Below are positions 8,748 to 15,788 of a stretch of DNA of 37,625 nt, one piece after another. The notes beneath the pieces were generated by a model. It saw nothing but the letters and a program-made list of their open reading frames with translations, was not told the DNA's origin and searched no databases. The stretch comes from Candidatus Thalassarchaeaceae archaeon (GTDB lineage Archaea > Thermoplasmatota > Poseidoniia > Poseidoniales > Thalassarchaeaceae), in NCBI GenBank assembly GCA_029250665.1, contig JAQXEV010000067.1, forward strand, positions 1 to 37,625. Reading direction: 5' to 3'. A program made the translations under genes and the position numbers. The number at the start of each line of letters is the position of its first letter. The stretch's first letter is position 1.

Positions 8748-9803
8748 TCAATTGCTTAGACGGCGAAGAAGGGCTTCGAGGCTAATGTTTGCGCAGTGTT
8801 TCTGATGCAGGTTTGCTAATGGTATCCAAGCCAGTGTGTGGGCAAAAGTGATTGTGAAAGCTGGGATGACGGCTAGTCTTGGTTGCCCCATCATGTAGGA
8901 TGCGGCGAGGCCGAGGACGGCGAAGTGAAGGACGTAAATTGTCAATGTCAGGCGTCCAGATGCTTCGAGGAATGAGAGATTGAGCAATCCGCGTTGGGCA
9001 TTTAGCAGCAGAACCTCGTGTGCGATAAAAACGAACATTGTCGTGATGAAGACGAAGAACACGGACGCGGGGAAGAAGGTCAGAACCGCGTCTCCCTCGG
9101 TCAGTGCCCAAGCCGTTCCATTTCTGACCGAGAGAATGATACTGGCAAGGAGGGTTAATCCTCCCATCTGAATAATTCCCAACCTGAGTCTTTGATTTTC
9201 TTCGCTTTCAGCGAGTATTGCCCCCAGTGTCGATAATGCAAACCATGGCAAGACGGGGTAAGTGCCGTTAACCAATAAACGCTGGAACCACTCACTTGCC
9301 CCGGTCGCATCGACGCGATCAAACCAACTCAAATCGGCTCCGTTCACATCGGAAACGAGCAATGGTGTGATGGCGAAGATTGTGAATAATCCAATCAAGT
9401 TCTCGACACGTAAGCGCGCGAATATTGGGGCAACAATTGCTGCCAATGCTAGCAGTGTCAAGACTCCTGGAGTGTGCCACTCGAATCGTCCACCGCGCTC
9501 AGTGGCGAGTAAGATATTGACGAGGATTTGACAGGCAGTGAGTACCAGAACTCGCGGTAGAACCCAATCGATCCACGCGCGTGAAGCCAATCCTTCAGCG
9601 AAGCGCTTCTTGGCTCCGCGATGCATCCCCCAGCCGGAGACTGTAACGAAGAGAGGTGCGGCCATTCCTCCGAAAGCAGCGGCGACAAAGGCAGCGGGAT
9701 GACCAACACTGATTCCTTCAGGTGGCAAGATTGCCGCAGTATGGACCTCGACCATGAATAGGATGGCAATCGCCTTCATCTGGTCGATATGACCTAGCCG
9801 CAC
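8748..9803 (-). CDS. Multi-pass membrane acyltransferase-like protein (HGSNAT/DUF1624-like)
   Basis: This is a ~351-residue protein with about ten hydrophobic segments. It opens with HIDQMKAIAILFMVEVHT, which resembles the N-terminal (R/H)xxxxD.(L/M)(K/R)(G/A).AI..M..VH motif of the heparan-alpha-glucosaminide N-acetyltransferase/DUF1624 group; that family moves acetyl groups across membranes. I chose the GTG at 9803. It follows the thymidine phosphorylase stop by 4 bp and has AGGTGA just upstream, whereas an in-frame GTG at 9857 would overlap the upstream gene by 50 bp. It is the last gene of a three-gene operon. It could acylate a surface glycan or lipid head group. Family assignment is moderate and the substrate is unknown. 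Confidence 0.72.
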   Translation of the reverse strand: MRLGHIDQMKAIAILFMVEVHTAAILPPEGISVGHPAAFVAAAFGGMAAPLFVTVSGWGMHRGAKKRFAEGLASRAWIDWVLPRVLVLTACQILVNILLATERGGRFEWHTPGVLTLLALAAIVAPIFARLRVENLIGLFTIFAITPLLVSDVNGADLSWFDRVDATGASEWFQRLLVNGTYPVLPWFALSTLGAILAESEENQRLRLGIIQMGGLTLLASIILSVRNGTAWALTEGDAVLTFFPASVFFVFITTMFVFIAHEVLLLNAQRGLLNLSFLEASGRLTLTIYVLHFAVLGLAASYMMGQPRLAVIPAFTITFAHTLAWIPLANLHQKHCANISLEALLRRLSN

Positions 9804-9816
9804 AACATCACCTGAT
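9804..9816 (-). promoter_or_regulatory. Shine-Dalgarno site deciding the GTG start at 9803
   Basis: On the minus strand AGGTGA sits 4 bases before the GTG at 9803 and overlaps the TGA stop of thymidine phosphorylase (9810-9808). This layout is typical of translational coupling and favours 9803 over the upstream GTG. Confidence 0.55.
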
Positions 9817-11085
9817 GATATCCGTGATTCGTGATTGCAATTCAATCTCCCCCTCACTCAAAGTGAATGCTGACGCCAATGATTCGGATAGGCCCGCAGG
9901 TAATTCACCCCTGTGGTAAATGACGAGCAGTGGGTCGCCTTCTTCGACAGAGTCGCCAACTTGAACTTCGAGAATTAGGCCTACGCCGTGGTCGATTTCG
10001 TCGCCAAGAGCGCGTCGGCCGGAACCGAGTTCGAGGCAGGCCCGAGCCACGGTCATTGCCTCGATATCAGCGACCATTCCAGCGGCTTCAGCGAAGACCT
10101 CGGTCGAGAGTAGTGTTTCATCGAGCAGACCGAGTCCGTTCAGGAGTGCGTAATCGGACTCGAGGATCGAAGTGTCTCCACCTTGAGCCTCGACCATCGC
10201 ACGGAAGCACGCAAGCGCGCTGCCATCATTCAGCGAATCGTGGATTTTCAGCGCGCCCTCCTCCATATCTGCGGCCAAGCCAGCAGCGGTGAGTAGCAGC
10301 CCGCCTTGCACGCAAACCAGTTCCTCCAAATCGTGCGGACCACGTCCGCAAAGAGTCTCGACACTCTCGACAATTTCCAGAGCGTTTCCTACAGCGCAGC
10401 CCAGGGGCTGGTCCATGGTAGTCAACACAACTGAGGTAGCAACGCCCATTCCGTTGGCAGCCCCGGCCATCGAGCGCGCAAGTTCCTCTGCCTGTTCGCG
10501 CTCGACCATGAAAGCCGCCCGACCATGTTTGACATCCAAAACCAGAGCGGCCAATCCCTCAGCAGTCTTCTTCGAGACGATTGAAGACGTGATTAGAGGA
10601 ATCGAAGCCACTGTATCAGTCAAGTCTCGTAAAGCGTACATTCGACGGTCGGCCGGCACAAGCGAATCGGTCTGGCCGACCATAACACAACCGATCTTAG
10701 CCACCTGCGCACGGACCTCATCAGTCGACAGGTCGACTCGAAAACCAGGGATGCTCTCCAATTTGTCGAGCGTCCCACCTGTGTGTCCCAGTCCACGGCC
10801 AGAGATCATCGGCACCTTCGCTCCGCAAGCAGCAAGAGCGGGGGCGAGAGGAATCGAGACCTTGTCACCGACACCACCTGTCGAATGTTTGTCGACTATG
10901 AGGTGCGCCCATTCAGTCGGCCATTCGAGCACTTCACCCGAGTCGCGCATGGCTTCTGTAAGCCGAATAGTCGACTCGCCATCGAGTCCATTCTCGAAAA
11001 CTTCCCGCAGCCATTCGATGAGTTCTTCATCAGCGAGAGTTCCATCCACGACCGCTTTGACCAAATGCCCGATCGGGTCGCTCAT
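9808..11085 (-). CDS. deoA: Thymidine (pyrimidine-nucleoside) phosphorylase
   Basis: This enzyme splits thymidine or deoxyuridine with phosphate to give the base and 2-deoxyribose-1-phosphate in the cytosol. Signature blocks are clear: DKHSTGGVGDK at about 65-75 (phosphate and substrate site) and SGRGLGHTGGTLDKLESIPG at about 94-113. SLVPADRRMYALRDLT and SSIVSKKTAEG follow, and a C-terminal biotinyl-like domain lies at about 340-425. At 425 residues it matches the DeoA/PyNP length and lacks the ~80-residue N-terminal extension usual in archaeal AMP phosphorylase. Its ATG overlaps the stop of the PhoX-PLD gene as ATGA (11085-11082), so translation is probably coupled. A GAGG sits 7 bases before the ATG. 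The neighbour suggests salvage of deoxynucleosides freed from external DNA, which is inference. Confidence 0.95.
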   Translation of the reverse strand: MSDPIGHLVKAVVDGTLADEELIEWLREVFENGLDGESTIRLTEAMRDSGEVLEWPTEWAHLIVDKHSTGGVGDKVSIPLAPALAACGAKVPMISGRGLGHTGGTLDKLESIPGFRVDLSTDEVRAQVAKIGCVMVGQTDSLVPADRRMYALRDLTDTVASIPLITSSIVSKKTAEGLAALVLDVKHGRAAFMVEREQAEELARSMAGAANGMGVATSVVLTTMDQPLGCAVGNALEIVESVETLCGRGPHDLEELVCVQGGLLLTAAGLAADMEEGALKIHDSLNDGSALACFRAMVEAQGGDTSILESDYALLNGLGLLDETLLSTEVFAEAAGMVADIEAMTVARACLELGSGRRALGDEIDHGVGLILEVQVGDSVEEGDPLLVIYHRGELPAGLSESLASAFTLSEGEIELQSRITDIIR

Positions 11086-14000
11086 ACCTCGTCCTCGCCG
11101 TGTTCATCGCGGAGTTCTTCGATGCTCATTCCTTTGTCAAGCATCCATTGGACTTGGTCGCGGTCAAGTTCCTCAAATCCGAAACCGTCCAACACAATGG
11201 CACCATGAACACCATCGTCACGACCTTCGGTCCACTCGCGAGTGTCGGCTGAATCTTCATCGAAGCGAGTTCCCTTGAGTATCGCGCGCTCGGCATCAAC
11301 ATCATCGAATCGGTAACCCGAATCGTCGATTAGGCGTTCTTCGGTCCTCGTCCGCGGCCGCTTAACCAAAGTCAGCCCAGCGCCCGCAAGAGCAATCGCA
11401 GCGATAAGTGTCAGTCCCAGAAGAAACTTAGCTCCGGGAGCAGATAGGGGATTCTCACGGACATTGATGATGCCACCTGCATCACCATTGTCATCACCAT
11501 TGTTTGAATCGCCACCGCCAGTATCAGAACCACCATCACCGCCGCCGGGGTCGATGGTTCCCGTGCCATCATCGCAGCCGAATTGGACACCATCTGCTAC
11601 ACCGTTATCGTCGACATCATTCGAATTCATCGAAGCCGATGGCGCACGCATCACTGATTGAGCGAAGGCTGGCTCATCACCATCGAGAATACAATCATCA
11701 TCGGTGTCGCTATCATTGGGGTTTCCTCCTAGTAAGTACTCATCTAAATTATTCAAACCATCTTCATCCAAATCAAGTGATTGTTCACTCAATGCGGTTC
11801 CAAGTATTGCCGCCGAGTGGCGATTTAATCCATGTTCTATTTCCCAAGAATCGGGTAATAAGTCTCCATCTGAATCTGTTAAACTGTCCAATCGATTCCA
11901 ATCTTCTTCAAATGATTGTAGATACTCAGAAGTCAATCCCTGATTGTGAATTAAAACTCCCATTTCTCTATTCCTCAAGGCTGCGTTTGAGCCCCAATTC
12001 ATACTCCCGACGAGTACACTTTCACCATCGATAATGGCTCCTTTATTGTGTAATTTCACAATCGTATCAGATGAGGCCATAATTCTAGCAGTTGTGTCTA
12101 GCCCTTGAGTAGCATTCCAATCTGTGTTGAACATTTGTACAGCATCTCTGATTTCATCATCTTGGTCAACGTAAAATCCGTTCAATAATAGACGGACTTT
12201 AACTCCTCGAAGCGCTGCTGAATGTATTGCTTCAATAATTGGATTTTCGCCGAAGCCCCAATACCAATCTAGATCTAGATATTGAACAGAAAGTTCGATC
12301 GATGTATCCGCAGAATCAATCATTTCGATTATCCCATCAACGCAATCATCTGGGCAGGTAATCAACCGCAAATCGAATGGACCTGAATGGTAAACAGGTG
12401 GTGTAATTTCGCCATCAAAGCTAGGCTCTTCCATTACCCAATCAAAAGTTGGAGCATGGTTGTTAGAATGAGGTGAAATGTGCAGATGCATCTGATTCTC
12501 ATCCCATGCCATTCGCGATAATACCAATTCTGCGAATGATTGAGAGTTGACGATTACGGACCATTCCCTATTTCCAATTCCATCAGGTGGTAAGCTAGAA
12601 TCCTTCCAATTACCTGAGGAAATCCATACGCTTTCTGAATCTCTAACTGATACCTTACTGTGAATATACGTGTAAGGTGAGCTGATGACGCTTGGGTCAT
12701 CCATCCAAAGAACAGTCGCTCCAGCATCGTGAAGAGTTTGTGCGTATCCTCTTTGATTGTTCTTTGTACTACTACCGTCAAGAATACCTTCCTCCAGAAG
12801 AACCGTTACTGAAACGCCTCTAGAAATTGCTTCCAATAGGGCATTGGTCAGGTCTGGACTCATGGACTGATAGACATGTAAATGGATTGAGGTATCTGCT
12901 TGATTTATCCAGTGTAATAGATCATTGAATCCAGTGTCTGGACTAATAGAAGCGGATGCTGAGGAATCCGTCTCGGTGGACAAAAAGCCCCCATCACAGA
13001 AAGTCGAGGCGCCGATTCTAATCCATCTATATTCCCAATCTGATCCTGCATCTGTGTCTGGGTAGTCTCCACAACCTGTCCCTCGCATCAAAATTAGACC
13101 GGGAGTGCCATCTCCTGGAACTGAAATTGCTGCTCCATTCCACCCCTCGATTTCTGCAATCCCACCGCCGAAGGCTATTGCATCAACAACAGTTCCATCT
13201 GGTGCTTTCAATTGCAATGAACTTCCTGAATCAACCAGCCATGGCATATTATTCATTACGACATTTCCATCCAAAGCAGTAATCCCTCCATCGGAGAGAA
13301 GATTTGCTGGGTTCTCTGTAAGGACAACCGATTCTCCGGCTGGTATTACCAACTCATTGAAATTCGAAATCCAAGGAGTGGTCGAACGAATTCTTTCAAT
13401 TGTCCATCCGGTCAGGCTAACCTCCTCATCTCCGGTATTCGTAATCTCAAACCAATCGTTGTCTCTGTTTGGCACCTCACCGGGCATGATTCTAGTGAAT
13501 TTCACATCAAATTCGTTGTCCCAGTCAGAAGGAGGTGATGGGGCTTGCCAGTGCCACAACATGTTGTTGCTATGCTTGCTACTATCTTCTGCAATCAGCA
13601 GACTACCATCATTGAGCACTGCGAGATTATCTGGCCCTGCTATATTGTTGACATCACATTGACCGGATGAATAGGTTCCTCCAGAAACTACTGGGTCGAT
13701 TCTATTTACATCCCAATTGTCTACAATTTCTAGGCTGTAAATCAATCCACACCGATTCTCAGATAGTCTAATGTCACCTGAAGAATCGGTCATATCGTAC
13801 CTGATATCTGACATTGCTAGGTATAGGTAGTCGGGTGCGTTTTCGTTGAATACTACACCTTCCATCTTGTTCCATTCAACAGTTGCACCCAAAGCTGCTG
13901 CTGCCTTCCGTGATTCCAAGAATGCTACACGATTGTCAGCAGCGAATCCAATGTTTCCATCTCCGTCAAGATCGTCGTTGAGCGTATGTTCAGCCCAATC

Positions 14001-15680
14001 GTTGATTTCTTCATCTGAAATATACGAATTCTGACCTGAGACATAATCCATTGTCCCAATTCCATCGTATTCATCAATCCATCCTTGGATTGAAGCAGAG
14101 TTAGAAGATGCTAATTCCACCCAAATCACATCAAATCCAGTTGTGGACGGATTTGTCCCAGAGTCTTGGTTGACTTTTGCGGCGTAAAGAGTACCTGAGT
14201 CTAAATTCCCAGGAGAATCTGCGATGAACTTGAACAGTCCAGTTCCATATCCATCATCAGACAGGTAAACGGTCTTCCTGTCTGGCATGACTTGTGCATT
14301 CTCATGGGAAAATCTACCCATAGCAAAATGCCTCTCTAAGGTAGGATCCTCAGTATCTGCATCGTCCATCTCGATAATCCAGCCATAATCGTATGGATTC
14401 GGGTACTCCCCCAGATAATCAGCCAACTCTAGCTGGTCATCGTGGTAATTGTAATTTGGATTATTCCAATCAACAGTATTAGAGAAATACAATTCCTCAG
14501 ACAATAAAGGGGTCCCCCATGGGCTCAAAGAACCAAAGCATAGAACCCAACCTCCATTGATTCCGCTAAGATCAAGCATTTTCCCTCCCAGAATATCCCA
14601 GTCCCCTTCGAAACTATTCCATTCAATGTGAAGTTGGCTAACTCCAGCGGGTCGGCTTTCCCATGTTGAGTAAAGATAGCCCTCCGTTCCATCGGAATTT
14701 ATTGCAACAAATGCGTTGAAATCAGGCTTTTCGCTAGTGAATAATAATTCTCCATCGTCTGTTGCATAAATTCCACCAGCAACCTCTCCATTCCCTAGGG
14801 CGTCACCACTCTGAAGCAAGGCCTGGTACGATCCAACAGATGTTCTGACGCCATGCCAGATTTCTGATTGGCTACTAGAAGAAGGGAGTTCTGGGATGTC
14901 ATTGGGTAAGTTATTCCAGTCAAACCCATTGATTACTCCAATCGTGGCTTTGTAAGGGTCGTCTGGATGCATAGAACTGACAAATAAATCCCCTAGAGAA
15001 TTCACATGGATACCAGTTACTTCTGCTCCATCGGGCGCCATCAGAATTCTCGTCAAATCGGCAGGAGTACCTTGGTCATCCTCTCCGCCACCATTTCCTC
15101 CAATATTCTCGCTACCTGGGGATGGTTGATCTGAGTTAATCCATTCAGAAGTTCCATCTGATGGTATCTTTGAAACGCCGTTTGAAGCCTCTCCGGTCGT
15201 TACTTCGTGAACCACATTACCTTGACTATCCGTCAGGAATAGCGTTTCACCGCCATTATTGATACGAAGAGTTCCGATTTCATTCTCTGCGATTATGGCA
15301 TAATCTCCTGCTTCGATGAAATGGGGGGTTGTCAATACCTCAAATCCAACCCAACTGCTGGAATTGAGGGGGTGAGTCCAGCCTCCAACGTCAACAATTG
15401 TCCATCCTTCCAGACTAATTGCTGAGGATCCAGTATTGAACAACTCCACCCATTCGCCTTGAGGGAAAATACCCTGATCCGATCCATCTGCATTTGGCAT
15501 GACTTCGTTGATGCAGATGGTGCAAGATGTGGTGCCGTCGGATGACTCAAATCGTGCTGATTCAACTTCGCCATCTAGGAGTTGAGGAGTCATCAATCCC
15601 GTTAGCAGCAATGCCATCACGAGCAGTGCTGTACCACTAGTTGACCCTCGGTGCATCGCCCGCATCGTTCCGTGCTTCAC
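11082..15680 (-). CDS. Giant surface protein: lamin-tail, PhoX-like phosphatase, lamin-tail, phospholipase D, TSP3, membrane anchor
   Basis: This 1532-residue protein has a signal peptide at about 1-40. A lamin-tail domain lies at about 52-165 (ICINEVMPN...GEWVELFNT). A PhoX/DUF839-like domain spans about 200-715 (HFAMGRFSHENAQV, TVYLSDDGYGTGLFKF, MEGVVFNEN, PDNLAVLNDGSLLIAED). A second lamin-tail domain lies at about 725-870. A PLD domain at about 910-1265 has two intact HKD motifs: His1007/Lys1009/Asp1014 and His1211/Lys1213/Asp1218. TSP3-like calcium loops (about 1268-1370), one membrane helix (about 1417-1438) and a ~90-residue acidic cytoplasmic tail follow. PhoX enzymes are calcium-dependent phosphatases; two-HKD proteins cut phosphodiesters. 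A phosphate-, DNA- or phospholipid-scavenging role is inferred. The start may be the GTG at 15680 or ATGs at 15665 or 15656. The middle of the gene is clearly more AT-rich than its 3' end. Confidence 0.88.
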   Translation of the reverse strand: MKHGTMRAMHRGSTSGTALLVMALLLTGLMTPQLLDGEVESARFESSDGTTSCTICINEVMPNADGSDQGIFPQGEWVELFNTGSSAISLEGWTIVDVGGWTHPLNSSSWVGFEVLTTPHFIEAGDYAIIAENEIGTLRINNGGETLFLTDSQGNVVHEVTTGEASNGVSKIPSDGTSEWINSDQPSPGSENIGGNGGGEDDQGTPADLTRILMAPDGAEVTGIHVNSLGDLFVSSMHPDDPYKATIGVINGFDWNNLPNDIPELPSSSSQSEIWHGVRTSVGSYQALLQSGDALGNGEVAGGIYATDDGELLFTSEKPDFNAFVAINSDGTEGYLYSTWESRPAGVSQLHIEWNSFEGDWDILGGKMLDLSGINGGWVLCFGSLSPWGTPLLSEELYFSNTVDWNNPNYNYHDDQLELADYLGEYPNPYDYGWIIEMDDADTEDPTLERHFAMGRFSHENAQVMPDRKTVYLSDDGYGTGLFKFIADSPGNLDSGTLYAAKVNQDSGTNPSTTGFDVIWVELASSNSASIQGWIDEYDGIGTMDYVSGQNSYISDEEINDWAEHTLNDDLDGDGNIGFAADNRVAFLESRKAAAALGATVEWNKMEGVVFNENAPDYLYLAMSDIRYDMTDSSGDIRLSENRCGLIYSLEIVDNWDVNRIDPVVSGGTYSSGQCDVNNIAGPDNLAVLNDGSLLIAEDSSKHSNNMLWHWQAPSPPSDWDNEFDVKFTRIMPGEVPNRDNDWFEITNTGDEEVSLTGWTIERIRSTTPWISNFNELVIPAGESVVLTENPANLLSDGGITALDGNVVMNNMPWLVDSGSSLQLKAPDGTVVDAIAFGGGIAEIEGWNGAAISVPGDGTPGLILMRGTGCGDYPDTDAGSDWEYRWIRIGASTFCDGGFLSTETDSSASASISPDTGFNDLLHWINQADTSIHLHVYQSMSPDLTNALLEAISRGVSVTVLLEEGILDGSSTKNNQRGYAQTLHDAGATVLWMDDPSVISSPYTYIHSKVSVRDSESVWISSGNWKDSSLPPDGIGNREWSVIVNSQSFAELVLSRMAWDENQMHLHISPHSNNHAPTFDWVMEEPSFDGEITPPVYHSGPFDLRLITCPDDCVDGIIEMIDSADTSIELSVQYLDLDWYWGFGENPIIEAIHSAALRGVKVRLLLNGFYVDQDDEIRDAVQMFNTDWNATQGLDTTARIMASSDTIVKLHNKGAIIDGESVLVGSMNWGSNAALRNREMGVLIHNQGLTSEYLQSFEEDWNRLDSLTDSDGDLLPDSWEIEHGLNRHSAAILGTALSEQSLDLDEDGLNNLDEYLLGGNPNDSDTDDDCILDGDEPAFAQSVMRAPSASMNSNDVDDNGVADGVQFGCDDGTGTIDPGGGDGGSDTGGGDSNNGDDNGDAGGIINVRENPLSAPGAKFLLGLTLIAAIALAGAGLTLVKRPRTRTEERLIDDSGYRFDDVDAERAILKGTRFDEDSADTREWTEGRDDGVHGAIVLDGFGFEELDRDQVQWMLDKGMSIEELRDEHGEDEV

Positions 15681-15692
15681 GGTTGAACCCTT

Positions 15693-15704
15693 CGCGCATG
15701 CGCG
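15693..15704. repeat. 12-bp perfect palindrome upstream of the PhoX-PLD gene
   Basis: CGCGCATGCGCG is fully self-complementary. It lies 13-24 bp before the GTG at 15680, near where a regulator could act on the three-gene operon. Function is not known. Confidence 0.45.
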
Positions 15705-15708
15705 CGCT

Positions 15709-15727
15709 CGGCCGGCTTTGCCGGCCG
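15709..15727. repeat. GC-rich hairpin (8-bp arms, 3-base loop) between the CD36-like and PhoX-PLD genes
   Basis: CGGCCGGC-TTT-GCCGGCCG is a perfect inverted repeat in the 108-bp gap between two same-strand genes. On the coding strand its loop is AAA, like the hairpins at 4721 and 23234, but the arms differ. It begins about 62 bp past the CD36-like stop. It could slow transcription or protect an RNA end; no T-run follows on the coding strand. Confidence 0.5.
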
Positions 15728-15788
15728 TGCCTCAACAAAGCCGACTCAGCCAAAGCGCCGCCGTCACCGGCGTGTTTGGTGGGCAGGG

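Noticed and set aside
10289-11278. 329-residue plus-strand frame opposite deoA
   Set aside because: It is Ser/Arg-rich with no domain and lies fully opposite a clear thymidine phosphorylase plus the end of the PhoX-PLD gene.
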